Origin: Cladorhizidae sp. MBARI D1340-BT2
Lineage: Eukaryota > Porifera > Demospongiae > Poecilosclerida > Cladorhizidae
DNA length: 64,000 nucleotides
Reading direction: 5' to 3'
Assembly: GCA_028752905.1 (NCBI GenBank)
Contig: JAQNBH010000007.1
Location: forward strand, 17,601,233-17,665,232
Shown: positions 48,201 to 61,429 of the stretch, piece by piece
How the letters are laid out: every line of letters starts with the position of its first letter
How positions within the stretch are numbered: position 1 is the first letter of the stretch
Notes under the pieces: model-generated
Databases searched by the model: none
What the model saw: only the letters and a program-made list of their open reading frames with translations
Told to the model about the DNA's origin: nothing
Translations under genes and position numbers: made by a program

Positions 48201-51200
48201 CAGCTATGCTGCTCCATGTCTACCCTGACACTAGGAATGCAGCTATGCTGCTCCATGTCTACCCTGACACTAGGAATGCAGCTATGCTGCTCCATGTCTA
48301 CCCTGACACTAGGAATGCAGCTATGGTGCTCCATGTCTACTCTGACACTAGGAATGCAGCTATGCTGCTCCATGTCTACTCTGACACTAGGAATGCAGCT
48401 ATGCTGCTCCATGTCTACCCTGACACTAGGAATGCAGCTATGCTGCTCCATGTCTACCCTGACACTAGGAATGCAGCTATGCTGCTCCATGTCTACCCTG
48501 ACACTAGGAATGCAGCTATGCTGCTCCATGTCTACCCTGACACTAGGAATGCAGCTATGCTGCTCCATGTCTACCCTGACACTAGGAATGCAGCTATGCT
48601 GCTCCATGTCTACCCTGACACTAGGAATGCAGCTATGCTGCTCCATGTCTACTCTGACACTAGGAATGCAGCTATGCTACTCCATGTCTACCCTGACACT
48701 AGGAATGCAGCTATGCTACTCCATGTCTACCCTGACACTAGGAATGCAGCTATGGTGCTCCATGTCTACCCTGACACTAGGAATGCAGCTATGCTGCTCC
48801 ATGTCTACCCTGACACTAGGAATGCAGCTATGCTGCTCCATGTCTACCCTGACACTAGGAATGCAGCTATGCTACTCCATGTCTACCCTGACACTAGGAA
48901 TGCAGCTATGCTACTCCATGTCTACCCTGACACTAGGAATGCAGCTATGCTGCTCCATGTCTACTCTGACACTAGGAATGCAGCTATGCTACTCCATGTC
49001 TACCCTGACACTAGGAATGCAGCTATGCTACTCCATGTCTACCCTGACACTAGGAATGCAGCTATGCTGCTCCATGTCTACTCTGACACTAGGAATGCAG
49101 CTATGCTACTCCATGTCTACCCTGACACTAGGAATGCAGCTATGCTACTCCATGTCTACCCTGACACTAGAATGCAGCTATGCTGCTCCATGTCTACTCT
49201 GACACTAGGAATGCAGCTATGGTGCTCCATGTCTACTCTGACACTAGGAATGCAGCTATGCTGCTCCATGTCTACCCTGACACTAGGAATGCAGCTATGC
49301 TGCTCCATGTCTACCCTGACACTAGGAATGCAGCTATGCTACTCCATGTCTACCCTGACACTAGGAATGCAGCTATGCTACTCCATGTCTACCCTGACAC
49401 TAGGAATGCAGCTATGCTGCTCCATGTCTACTCTGACACTAGGAATGCAGCTATGCTACTCCATGTCTACCATGACACTAGGAATGCAGCTATGCTGCTC
49501 CATGTCTACTCTGACACTAGGAATGCAGCTATGCTGCTCCATGTCTACCCTGACACTAGGAATGCAGCTATGGGTGCTCCATGTCTACCCTGACACTAGG
49601 AATGCAGCTATGCTGCTCCATGTCTACTCTGACACTAGGAATGCAGCTATGCTACTCCATGTCTACTCTGACAACAGGAATGCAGCTATGCTACTCCATG
49701 TCTACTCTGACACTAGGAATGCAGCTATGCTGCTCCATGTCTACCCTGACACTAGGAATGCAGCTATGCTACTCCATGTCTACTCTGACACTAGGAATGC
49801 AGCTATGCTGCTCCATGTCTACTCTGACAACAGGAATGCAGTATGGATGAGCCAAGTGACAATGACGAATCTTCGTGCTGATGACTACTGTGCTAGCCTC
49901 CTTGCTGGCACAAGTGCTAAAAGAGTGCCTATTGGGTTAGGATGGTTGTCAACGCAGCTCCTTGTAGTGCACAGTTATACATCTCCTTAGAGACCATAGC
50001 TCTATGGAGACCATAGTTCTATAGAGACATGCCTTGTGGCAAGGCCAGTGGAACACGTAGCCTCTTAGCGTTCATGAGACAATGTCATGAGAAGGTATTC
50101 ATGACATAAAATCTACAAGAGTATTCTCTACACGATTAAGGAAGTGAGCTTGTGCAAAAACCATTGAAATACCCCTATCTATTCACGAGTCTTCCTCTGG
50201 CCATTGCTTGAACACCACTAGCAGGGAGGGAGGACAGCAGTTCTGGGGACCAGATGTTTTCCCTAATGATTTTTGAAACTTTAATTTTGACATTTTAAAT
50301 TTAAAAGTTCAATTTTAATGTTTTAAATAAAAAACTAAAATTTGTACTGGTCATGCTACCTTAAATTAGGTGCTGCAGCAATGTACAGAGCATTGCAATG
50401 CTTCAGCAAGGCTAGGAACAGCATAGAGCCAGAGCAAGGCTAGGAACAGCATAGAGCCAGAGCAAGGCTAGGAACAGCATAGAGCCAGAGCAAGGCTAGG
50501 AACAGCATAGAGCCAGAGCAAGGCTAGGAACAGCATAGAGCCAGAGCAAGGCTAGGAACAGCATAGAGCCAGAGCAAGGCTAGGAACAGCATAGAGCCAG
50601 AGCAAGGCTAGGAACAGCCAGAGCAAGGCTAGGAACAGCATACAGCCAGAGCAAGGCTAGGAACAGCATAGAGCCAGAGCAAGGCTAGGAACAGCCAGAG
50701 CAAGGCTAGGAACAGCATAGAGCCAGAGCAAGGCTAGGAACAGCATACAGCCAGAGCAAGGCTAGGAACAGCATAGAGCCAGAGCAAGGCTAGGAACAGC
50801 ATAGAGCCAGAGCAAGGCTAGGAACAGCATAGAGCCATAGCAAGGCTAGGAACAGCATACAGCCAGAGCAAGGCTAGGAACAGCATAGAGCCAGAGCAAG
50901 GCTAGGAACAGCATACAGCCAGAGCAAGGCTAGGAACAGCATAGAGCCAGAGCAAGGCTAGGAACAGCATAGAGCCAGAGCAAGGCTAGGAACAGCATAC
51001 AGCCAGAGCAAGGCTAGGAACAGCATAGAGCCATAGCAAGGCTAGGAACAGCATACCTTAGAGCCGTAGCAAGGCTAGGAACAGCATGCCTTAGAGCTGT
51101 AGCAAGGCTAGGAACAGCATACCTTAGAGCTGTAGCAAGGCTAGGAACAGCATACCTTAGACCCATAGCAAGGCTAGGAACAGCATACCTTAGAGCCAGA

Positions 51201-52544
51201 TCAAGGCTAGGAACAGCATACCTTAGAGCCAGATCAAGGCCAGGAACAGCATATTGTGGAGTCAGAATGTTGATCAAGAATTTAATGTGACGCACTGGCA
51301 GTCAAAGAGCACAACTTCCATACAAAAATTGACTGCCAATATTAAAAAAACACGTACCACGTTGAGGTATCTGGCCTATCAATGTCTTTGTAAAGATGGG
51401 GTACAATATATTAGCCTCTCACACAACTATGTAGCAAATAAAGAAAGACCTCTCCACTTACCTCTGCTCGACGTGGTGGCCACATCCTCTTCACTGCAAA
51501 AAGCAAGGCTAGGAACTTTGTCGGAATTGCCAAATATTTTGGCAGTGAACTTTTCAGATGACATGGTCCATTTACAAAAGTAGAAAACTTGAAAATTAGA
51601 TTTTCTGCAAGGCCAAATCTATCTTATACACAGGTCTAGTATACTACAGGAAGTACATGTATCTTGTACAATACAGGACGTGTCCAGTACATTACAGGAT
51701 GTATCTTGTATATTACAGGATGTATCTTGTACACTACAGGAAGTGTCTTGTATACCACAGGAAGTGTCTTGTATACTACAGGAAGTATTTTGTATATACA
51801 GGAAGTACCTTGTATATTACAGGAAGTGTCTTGTATTAGGAAGTGTCTTGTATACTACAGGAAGTGGTGTAATGAGGCAAAATTCCACAAGTCTAGTGCC
51901 AATGGAAACCACATTACATGTACATAAAGTTTGTCTTTTGCCTTTGAGACGGGACACAAAGTATGCTGGTGAGAGGAGAGACAAGCTTTCTGTCTGTGTA
52001 GGAAGTGGAAGCCTATGGTGACCAAGCAGCAGCTGCAAGTAGTCTAGGGAGGAGCCAATCAGGAAACCTTGCGATCACCAACATAGAGTAGTACAAGTGG
52101 CAAAGTCAGACAGAGGTCACTTCAATTTCGGCAACACTTTTCAAGTTATGATTACGTATACGGACAGTGTGTGATAGTTCCTAAAATTAGATAACTCCTA
52201 TAATAATAATTATAAATACCAGATACAGTAGCTCCTATAATAATAACTAGAAATACCCAATAGCTCCTATAATAAAATAATTATAAATACCGGATACATG
52301 TAGCTCCCATAATAATCCAGAAATACCGTGTGCACACATATACGTATCCAGTAACTAGCCTTCCTTCTGTTTAATTAATTATATGTGCTTTGAACTAACT
52401 TCATTTTCTTTCTGGATGCTCCTCTGGAACTTCTCCCACTCCTCGGTCATGGGGTCCTTGAACTCTACTCGTCGCGCCTTGGCATCTTTCTTAGGATCGT
52501 CAAAGAACCCTTTAGGTAAGCTTCCAGTTGGATCCTGGCTCGAA
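42081..52544 (-). CDS. ZNF830: ZNF830-like zinc-finger/coiled-coil protein, C-terminal three exons
   Basis: ZNF830 (CCDC16) is a nuclear protein with an N-terminal C2H2 finger and a C-terminal coiled coil, reported in spliceosome-associated and DNA-damage contexts. Three minus-strand exons (52544-52400, 46158-46082, 42255-42081) join in frame. They read SLPKGFFDDPKKDAKARRVE, then EALLFEGDEETMEDRKLEEV, then KAELLRLKHEELL and a C-terminus DYDELLSWRAKIS. These match the family's LPEGFFDDP motif, the SEAI...DEQ coiled-coil segment and its acidic tail with terminal DWR-K motif. The exon carrying the zinc finger was not found between 52,545 and 64,000 and probably lies to the right. Neighbouring introns are almost entirely tandem repeat. 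Confidence 0.85.
42520..42680. repeat. Diverged relative of the 43.4-kb MITE-like element
   Basis: Shares 'aagaccgtactca', 'aaatgaccctttaccattta' and a right end with 'gttggttgtctacatgag' with the element at 43,395-43,580, in the same order. Lies in the ZNF830 last intron. Confidence 0.5.
42700..42990. repeat. ~35-bp T-rich tandem repeat
   Basis: About eight imperfect units of 'tttctagtaattttactatt' + 'tctattacttttgttg'. Confidence 0.9.
43395..43580. mobile_element. MITE-like element with ~55-bp inverted repeats
   Basis: Left arm 'aagactgtactcatctatac...gttagatgaccctctaccat' pairs with right arm 'atggtaaagggtcgtctaac...gtgtacagtcgtctt'. Non-coding. A relative lies at 42,520-42,680. Confidence 0.65.
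43690..43815. repeat. Alternating purine-pyrimidine (TA/CA/TG) tract
   Basis: Tracts such as tatacacatatatacatata with interspersed acatgtata units. Confidence 0.85.
44475..44930. repeat. 37/44-bp minisatellite
   Basis: About 11 units of 'ccactcactctgcccatcat' + 'gatggaggc' with either 'acacacactg' or 'catgcacacacactg', the two length classes alternating irregularly. Confidence 0.93.
45100..46072. repeat. ~36-bp AT-rich minisatellite
   Basis: About 25 units of 'tatagctacataatataaat' + 'atattagctaatacca', most homogeneous at 45,540-45,830. Ends 10 bases before the ZNF830 exon at 46,082. Confidence 0.95.
46082..46158 (-). CDS. ZNF830: ZNF830 internal exon (coiled-coil segment)
   Basis: Reads MSEALLFEGDEETMEDRKLE then EVNEQ plus two bases. 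I chose donor GT|gtaagg over gtgtaa because it is the better consensus and keeps the frame: the split codon with the next exon gives Val, aligning with DEQIE in the vertebrate protein. Acceptor ctatctag. Confidence 0.82.
46995..49845. repeat. 39-bp minisatellite, ~73 units
   Basis: Unit ctatgctgctccatgtctac + cctgacactaggaatgcag. 39 is divisible by 3, so long frames with 13-residue periods appear on both strands; none has a plausible start or end. A shortened 'ctctgactaggg' unit recurs at about 47,645, 47,955 and 48,189, showing block duplication. Confidence 0.98.
49850..50385. other. ZNF830 intron, unique segment; no gene seen
   Basis: Lies between two arrays. Contains AT-rich 'aattttgacattttaaattt'-type sequence but no supported coding feature. 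Confidence 0.5.
50390..51255. repeat. 28-bp minisatellite, ~31 units
   Basis: Unit agcaaggctaggaacagcat + agagccag, shifting to 'accttagagccgt' variants after 51,050. Confidence 0.97.
51640..51865. repeat. ~21-bp tandem repeat
   Basis: About ten units of 'cttgtatactacaggaagtgt' with variants. Confidence 0.9.
52003..52115. repeat. Second copy of the dispersed repeat at 9,525-9,660
   Basis: Shares 'tatggtgaccaagcagcagc' and 'aaaccttgcgatcaccaac' in the same order. Confidence 0.7.
52400..52544 (-). CDS. ZNF830: ZNF830 internal exon (GFFDDP motif)
   Basis: Starts after acceptor ctgtatag with one base of a split codon, then 48 codons ending QRSIQKENE, donor GAA|gttagt. Contains LPKGFFDDPKKDAKARRVE and DPMTEEWEKFQ, the most conserved part of the family. 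A 33-bp minisatellite begins about 160 bases upstream in the preceding intron. Confidence 0.88.
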
Positions 52545-52704
52545 CTATACAGATCACAATATTACATAACACCTCAACAGGTTTTGTGAACATATGTAAA
52601 AGAACCGGAGAGCTCGGAGTAAATCCTTCACTTTCAATCTTGCACAAGCACCTTTGCATGCCAAATATCAATAAAATGGCAGGCGGAAAACATCTCGACC
52701 GACT

Positions 52705-55700
52705 GTATAGTCTAGCAGCTGTATGTACTGCACCTGCTGTATATAGTCCTGCTGTATGTGCTGCACCTGCTGTATATAGTCTAGCTGTATGCACTGCACC
52801 TGCTGTATATAGTCTAGCTGTATGTGCTGCACCTGCTGTATATAGTCTAGCTGTATGTACTGCACCTGCTGTATATAGTCCTGCTGTATGTACTGCACCT
52901 GCTGTATATAGTCTAGCTGTATATAGTCTAGCTGTATGTACTGCACCTGCTGTATATAGTCTAGCTGTATGCACTGCACCTGCTGTATATAGTCTAGCTG
53001 TATGTACTGCACCTGCTGTATATAGTCTAGCTGTATGTACTGCACCTGCTGTATATAGTCTAGCTGTATGTACTGCACCTGCTGTATATAGTCTAGCTGT
53101 ATGCACTGCACCTGCTGTATATAGTCTAGCTGTATGTACTGCACCTGCTGTATATAGTCTAGCTGTATGTACTGCACCTGCTGTATATAGTCTAGCTGTA
53201 TGCACTGCACCTGCTGTATATAGTCTAGCTGTATGCACTGCACCTGCTGTATATAGTCTAGCTGTATGTACTGCACCTGCTGTATATAGTCTAGCTGTAT
53301 GTACTGCACCTGCTGTATATAGTCTAGCTGTATGTGCTGCACCTGCTGTATATAGTCTAGCTGTATGCACTGCACCTGCTGTATATAGTCTAGCTGTATG
53401 TACTGCACCTGCTGTATATAGTCTAGCTGTATGTACTGCACCTGCTGTATATAGTCTAGCTGTATGCACTGCACCTGCTGTATATAGTCTAGCTGTATGC
53501 ACTGCACCTGCTGTATATAGTCTAGCTGTATGTACTGCACCTGCTGTATATAGTCTAGCTGTATGTACTGCACCTGCTGTATATAGTCTAGCTGTATGTA
53601 CTGCACCTGCTGTATATAGTCTAGCTGTATGTACTGCACCTGCTGTATATAGTCTAGCTGTATGTGCTGCACCTGCTGTATATAGTCTAGCTGTATGTAC
53701 TGCACCTGCTGTATATAGTCTAGCTGTATGCACTGCACCTGCTGTATATAGTCTAGCTGTATGTACTGCACCTGCTGTATATAGTCTAGCTGTATGTGCT
53801 GCACCTGCTGTATATAGTCTAGCTGTATGTACTGCACCTGCTGTATATAGTCTAGCTGTATGTACTGCACCTGCTGTATATAGTCTAGCTGTATGTACTG
53901 CACCTGCTGTATATAGTCTAGCTGTATGTACTGCACCTGCTGTATATAGTCTAGCTGTATGTACTGCACCTGCTGTATATAGTCTAGCTGTATGTGCTGC
54001 ACCTGCTGTATATAGTCTAGCTGTATGTACTGCACCTGCTGTATATAGTCTAGCTGTATGTGCTGCACCTGCTGTATATAGTCTAGCTGTATGTACTGCA
54101 CCTGCTGTATATAGTCTAGCTGTATGCACTGCACCTTCTGTATATAGTCTAGCTGTATGTACTGCACCTGCTGTATATAGTCTAGCTGTATGTACTGCAC
54201 CTGCTGTATATAGTCCTGCTGTATGTACTGCACCTGCTGTATATAGTCTAGCTGTATGCACTGCACCTGCTGTATATAGTCTAGCTGTATGTACTGCACC
54301 TGCTGTATATAGTCTAGCTGTATGTACTGCACCTGCTGTATATAGTCTAGCTGTATGTACTGCACCTGCTGTATATAGTCTAGCTGTATGTGCTGCACCT
54401 GCTGTATATAGTCTAGCTGTATGCACTGCACCTGCTGTATATAGTCTAGCTGTATGTGCTGCACCTGCTGTATATAGTCTAGCTGTATGTACTGCACCTG
54501 CTGTATATAGTCTAGCTGTATGTACTGCACCTGCTGTATATAGTCTAGCTGTATGTACTGCACCTGCTGTATATAGTCTAGCTGTATGTACTGCACCTGC
54601 TGTATATAGTCTAGCTGTATGTGCTGCACCTGCTGTATATAGTCTAGCTGTATGTACTGCACCTGCTGTATATAGTCTAGCTGTATGTGCTGCACCTGCT
54701 GTATATAGTCTAGCTGTATGTACTGCACCTGCTGTATATAGTCTAGCTGTATGTGCTGCACCTGCTGTATATAGTCTAGCTGTATGCACTGCACCTGCTG
54801 TATATAGTCTAGCTGTATGTACTGCACCTGCTGTATATAGTCTAGCTGTATGTACTGCACCTGCTGTATATAGTCTAGCTGTATGTACTGCACCTGCTGT
54901 ATATAGTCTAGCTGTATGCACTGCACCTGCTGTATATAGTCTAGCTGTATGCACTGCACCTGCTGTATATAGTCTAGCTGTATGTACTGCACCTGCTGTA
55001 TATAGTCTAGCTGTATGTACTGCACCTGCTGTATATAGTCTAGCTGTATGTACTGCACCTGCTGTATATAGTCTAGCTGTATGTACTGCACCTGCTGTAT
55101 ATAGTCTAGCTGTATGTACTGCACCTGCTGTATATAGTCTAGCTGTATGTACTGCACCTGCTGTATATAGTCTAGCTGTATGTACTGCACCTGCTGTATA
55201 TAGTCTAGCTGTATGCACTGCACCTGCTGTATATAGTCTAGCTGTATGTACTGCACCTGCTGTATATAGTCTAGCTGTATGCACTGCACCTGCTGTATAT
55301 AGTCTAGCTGTATGCACTGCACCTGCTGTATATAGTCTAGCTGTATGTACTGCACCTGCTGTATATAGTCTAGCTGTATGTGCTGCACCTGCTGTATATA
55401 GTCTAGCTGTATGTACTGCACCTGCTGTATATAGTCTAGCTGTATGTACTGCACCTGCTGTATATAGTCTAGCTGTATGTGCTGCACCTGCTGTATATAG
55501 TCTAGCTGTATGTACTGCACCTGCTGTATATAGTCTAGCTGTATGCACTGCACCTGCTGTATATAGTCTAGCTGTATGTGCTGCACCTGCTGTATATAGT
55601 CTAGCTGTATGCACTGCACCTGCTGTATATAGTCTAGCTGTATGTACTGCACCTGCTGTATATAGTCTAGCTGTATGTACTGCACCTGCTGTATATAGTC

Positions 55701-58700
55701 TAGCTGTATGTGCTGCACCTGCTGTATATAGTCTAGCTGTATGCACTGCACCTGCTGTATATAGTCTAGCTGTATGTACTGCACCTGCTGTATATAGTCT
55801 AGCTGTATGTACTGCACCTGCTGTATATAGTCTAGCTGTATGTACTGCACCTGCTGTATATAGTCCTGCTGTATGCACTGCACCTGCTGTATATAGTCTA
55901 GCTGTATGTACTGCACCTGCTGTATATAGTCTAGCTGTATGTGCTGCACCTGCTGTATATAGTCCTGCTGTATGTACTGCACCTGCTGTATATAGTCTAG
56001 CTGTATGTACTGCACCTGCTGTATATAGTCTAGCTGTATGTGCTGCACCTGCTGTATATAGTCCTGCTGTATGTACTGCACCTGCTGTATATAGTCTAGC
56101 TGTATGTACAGCACCTGCTGTATATAGTCTAGCTGTATGTGCTGCACCTGCTGTATATAGTCCTGCTGTATGTACTGCACCTGCTGTATATAGTCTAGCT
56201 GTATGTGCTGCACCTGCTGTATATAGTCCTGCTGTATGCACTGCACCTGCTGTATATAGTCTAGCTGTATGTACTGCACCTGCTGTATATAGTCCTGCTG
56301 TATGTACTGCACCTGCTGTATATAGTCTAGCTGTATGCACTGCACCTGCTGTATATAGTCTAGCTGTATGTACTGCACCTGCTGTATATAGTCTAGCTGT
56401 ATGCACTGCACCTGCTGTATATAGTCTAGCTGTATGCACTGCACCTGCTGTATATAGTCTAGCTGTATGTACTGCACCTGCTGTATATAGTCTAGCTGTA
56501 TGTACTGCACCTGCTGTATATAGTCTAGCTGTATGCACTGCACCTGCTGTATATAGTCTAGCTGTATGTGCTGCACCTGCTGTATATAGTCTAGCTGTAT
56601 GCACTGCACCTGCTGTATATAGTCCTGCTGTATGTGCTGCACCTGCTGTATATAGTCCTGCTGTATGTACTGCACCTGCTGTATATAGTCTAGCTGTATG
56701 TGCTGCACCTGCTGTATATAGTCTAGCTGTATGTACTGCACCTGCTGTATATAGTCTAGCTGTATGTGCTGCACCTGCTGTATATAGTCCTGCTGTATGT
56801 GCTGCACCTGCTGTATATAGTCCTGCTGTATGTACTGCACCTGCTGTATATAGTCTAGCTGTATGCACTGCACCTGCTGTATATAGTCTAGCTGTATGCA
56901 CTGCACCTGCTGTATATAGTCTAGCTGTATGTACTGCACCTGCTGTATATAGTCTAGCTGTATGCACTGCACCTGCTGTATATAGTCTAGCTGTATGTAC
57001 TGCACCTGCTGTATATAGTCTAGCTGTATGTACTGCACCTGCTGTATATAGTCTAGCTGTATGTACTGCACCTGCTGTATATAGTCTAGCTGTATGTACT
57101 GCACCTGCTGTATATAGTCTAGCTGTATGTACTGCACCTGCTGTATATAGTCTAGCTGTATGTACTGCACCTGCTGTATATAGTCTAGCTGTATGCACTG
57201 CACCTGCTGTATATAGTCCTGCTGTATGTACTGCACCTGCTGTATATAGTCTAGCTGTATGTACTGCACCTGCTGTATATAGTCTAGCTGTATGTACTGC
57301 ACCTGCTGTATATAGTCTAGCTGTATGTGCTGCACCTGCTGTATATAGTCTAGCTGTATGTGCTGCACCTGCTGTATATAGTCTAGCTGTATGCACTGCA
57401 CCTGCTGTATATAGTCTAGCTGTATGTACTGCACCTGCTGTATATAGTCTAGCTGTATGTACTGCACCTGCTGTATATAGTCTAGCTGTATGTACTGCAC
57501 CTGCTGTATATAGTCTAGCTGTATGTACTGCACCTGCTGTATATAGTCTAGCTGTATGTACTGCACCTGCTGTATATAGTCCTGCTGTATGTACTGCACC
57601 TGCTGTATATAGTCTAGCTGTATGTGCTGCACCTGCTGTATATAGTCCTGCTGTATGTACTGCACCTGCTGTATATAGTCTAGCTGTATGTGCTGCACCT
57701 GCTGTATATAGTCTAGCTGTATGTACTGCACCTGCTGTATATAGTCTAGCTGTATGTGCTGCACCTGCTGTATATAGTCCTAGCTGTATGTGCTGCACCT
57801 GCTGTATATAGTCCTGCTGTATGTACTGCACCTGCTGTATATAGTCTAGCTGTATGCACTGCACCTGCTGTATATAGTCTAGCTGTATGTACTGCACCTG
57901 CTGTATATAGTCTAGCTGTATGTGCTGCACCTGCTGTATATAGTCCTGCTGTATGTGCTGCACCTGCTGTATATAGTCTAGCTGTATGCACTGCACCTGC
58001 TGTATATAGTCTAGCTGTATGTACTGCACCTGCTGTATATAGTCTAGCTGTATGTCACTGCACCTGCTGTATATAGTCTAGCTGTATGTACTGCACCTGC
58101 TGTATATAGTCTAGCTGTATGTACTGCACCTGCTGTATATAGTCTAGCTGTATGTACTGCACCTGCTGTATATAGTCTAGCTGTATGTACTGCACCTGCT
58201 GTATATAGTCCTGCTGTATGTACTGCACCTGCTGTATATAGTCTAGCTGTATGTACTGCACCTGCTGTATATAGTCTAGCTGTATGTACTGCACCTGCTG
58301 TATATAGTCTAGCTGTATGTACTGCACCTGCTGTATATAGTCTAGCTGTATGTACTGCACCTGCTGTATATAGTCTAGCTGTATGTACTGCACCTGCTGT
58401 ATATAGTCTAGCTGTATGTGCTGCACCTGCTGTATATAGTCTAGCTGTATGCACTGCACCTGCTGTATATAGTCTAGCTGTATGTACTGCACCTGCTGTA
58501 TATAGTCTAGCTGTATGTACTGCACCTGCTGTATATAGTCTAGCTGTATGTACTGCACCTGCTGTATATAGTCTAGCTGTATGTGCTGCACCTGCTGTAT
58601 ATAGTCTAGCTGTATGTACTGCACCTGCTGTATATAGTCTAGCTGTATGTACTGCACCTGCTGTATATAGTCTAGCTGTATGTACTGCACCTGCTGTATA

Positions 58701-61425
58701 TAGTCTAGCTGTATGCACTGCACCTGCTGTATATAGTCTAGCTGTATGTACTGCACCTGCTGTATATAGTCTAGCTGTATGTACTGCACCTGCTGTATAT
58801 AGTCTAGCTGTATGTACTGCACCTGCTGTATATAGTCTAGCTGTATGTACTGCACCTGCTGTATATAGTCTAGCTGTATGTACTGCACCTGCTGTATATA
58901 GTCTAGCTGTATGTACTGCACCTGCTGTATATAGTCTAGCTGTATGTACTGCACCTGCTGTATATAGTCTAGCTGTATGTACTGCACCTGCTGTATATAG
59001 TCTAGCTGTATGCACTGCACCTGCTGTATATAGTCTAGCTGTATGTACTGCACCTGCTGTATATAGTCTAGCTGTATGTACTGCACCTGCTGTATATAGT
59101 CTAGCTGTATGTACTGCACCTGCTGTATATAGTCTAGCTGTATGTACTGCACCTGCTGTATATAGTCTAGCTGTATGTCTGCACCTGCTGTATATAGTCT
59201 AGCTGTATGTACTGCACCTGCTGTATATAGTCTAGCTGTATGTACTGCACCTGCTGTATATAGTCTAGCTGTATGTACTGCACCTGCTGTATATAGTCTA
59301 GCTGTATGTACTGCACCTGCTGTATATAGTCTAGCTGTATGTACTGCACCTGCTGTATATAGTCTAGCTGTATGTACTGCACCTGCTGTATATAGTCTAG
59401 CTGTATGTACTGCACCTGCTGTATATAGTCTAGCTGTATGTACTGCACCTGCTGTATATAGTCTAGCTGTATGTACTGCACCTGCTGTATATAGTCTAGC
59501 TGTATGTACTGCACCTGCTGTATATAGTCTAGCTGTATGTACTGCACCTGCTGTATATAGTCTAGCTGTATGTACTGCACCTGCTGTATATAGTCTAGCT
59601 GTATGTACTGCACCTGCTGTATATAGTCTAGCTGTATGTACTGCACCTGCTGTATATAGTCTAGCTGTATGAACTGCACCTGCTGTATATAGTCTAGCTG
59701 TATGTACTGCACCTGCTGTATATAGTCTAGCTGTATGTACTGCACCTGCTGTATATAGTCTAGCTGTATGTACTGCACCTGCTGTATATAGTCTAGCTGT
59801 ATGTACTGCACCTGCTGTATATAGTCTAGCTGTATGTACTGCACCTGCTGTATATAGTCTAGCTGTATGTACTGCACCTGCTGTATATAGTCTAGCTGTA
59901 TGTACTGCACCTGCTGTATATAGTCTAGCTGTATGTACTGCACCTGCTGTATATAGTCTAGCTGTATGTACTGCACCTGCTGTATATAGTCTAGCTGTAT
60001 GTACTGCACCTGCTGTATATAGTCTAGCTGTATGTACTGCACCTGCTGTATATAGTCTAGCTGTATGTACTGCACCTGCTGTATATAGTCTAGCTGTATG
60101 TACTGCACCTGCTGTATATAGTCTAGCTGTATGTACTGCACCTGCTGTATATAGTCTAGCTGTATGTACTGCACCTGCTGTATATAGTCTAGCTGTATGC
60201 ACTGCACCTGCTGTATATAGTCTAGCTGTATGTACTGCACCTGCTGTATATAGTCTAGCTGTATGTACTGCACCTGCTGTNNNNNNNNNNNNNNNNNNNN
60301 NNNNNNNNNNNNNNNNNNNNNNNNNNNNNNNNNNNNNNNNNNNNNNNNNNNNNNNNNNNNNNNNNNNNNNNNNNNNNNNNAGCTGTATGTACTGCACCTG
60401 CTGTATATAGTCTAGCTGTATGTACTGCAACCTGCTGTATATAGTCTAGCTGTATGTACTGCACCTGCTGTATATAGTCTAGCTGTATGTACTGCACCTG
60501 CTGTATATAGTCTAGCTGTATGTACTGCACCTGCTGTATATAGTCTAGCTGTATGTACTGCACCTGCTGTATATAGTCTAGCTGTATGTACTGCACCATG
60601 CTGTATATAGTCTAGCTGTATGTGCTGCACCTGCTGTATATAGTCTAGCTGTATGCACTGCACCTGCTGTATATAGTCTAGCTGTATGTACTGCACCTGC
60701 TGTATATAGTCTAGCTGTATGTACTGCACCTGCTGTATATAGTCCTGCTGTTATGTACTGCACCTGCTGTATATAGTCTGGCTGTATGTACTGCACCTGC
60801 TGTATATAGTCTAGCTGTATGTACTGCACCTGCTGTATATAGTCCTGCTGTATGTGCTGCACCTGCTGTATATAGTCTGGCTGTATGTACTGCACCTGCT
60901 GTATATAGTCCTGCTGTGTGTACTGCACCTGCTGTATATAGTCCTGCTGTATGTACTGCACCTGCTGTATATAGTCCTGCTGTATGTACTGCACCTGCTG
61001 TATATAGTCTAGCAGCTGTGTGTACTGCACCTGCTGTATATAGTCCTGCTGTATGTACTGCACCTGCTGTATATAGTCCTGCTGTATGTACTGCACCTGC
61101 TGTATATAGTCTAGCAGCTGTATGTGCTGCACCTGCTGTATATAGTCCTGCTGTATGTACTGCACCTGCTGTATATAGTCCTGCTGTATGTACTGCACCT
61201 GCTGTATATAGTCCTGCTGTATGTACTGCACCTGCTGTATATAGTCTAGCTGTATGTACTGCACCTGCTGTATATAGTCCTGCTGTATGTGCTGCACCTG
61301 CTGTATATAGTCTAGCTGTATGTACTGCACCTGCTGTATATAGTCTGGCTGTATGTACTGCACCTGCTGTATATAGTCCTGCTGTATGTACTGCACCTGC
61401 TGTATATAGTCCTGCTGTATGTATT
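52705..61425. repeat. 33-bp minisatellite, ~8.7 kb, about 260 units, with assembly gap
   Basis: Unit tatgtactgcacctgctgta + tatagtctagctg. Three main variants differ at tgTActg/tgCActg/tgTGctg, and a fourth has tcctg for tctagctg. 33 is a multiple of 3, so both strands are open over thousands of bases (11-residue periods). Positions 60281-60380 are N, so the true length is unknown. Runs of identical units at 59,170-60,180 suggest recent expansion. Lies in the intron upstream of the first visible ZNF830 exon. Confidence 0.98.
60281..60380. other. Assembly gap (100 N) inside the 33-bp array
   Basis: A gap of exactly 100 N within near-identical repeat units; this is normally a placeholder for unknown length. 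Confidence 0.99.
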
Positions 61426-61429
61426 CCCA

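Noticed and set aside
46973..49990. Frames with 13-residue repeats (MLLHVY-type and CSMSTL-type)
   Set aside because: 39-bp satellite artefact within a ZNF830 intron; frames on both strands interchange where a shortened unit occurs.
46995..51255. CRISPR-like regular repeats
   Set aside because: Units are contiguous with no unique spacers, there are no cas genes, and the context is an animal intron.
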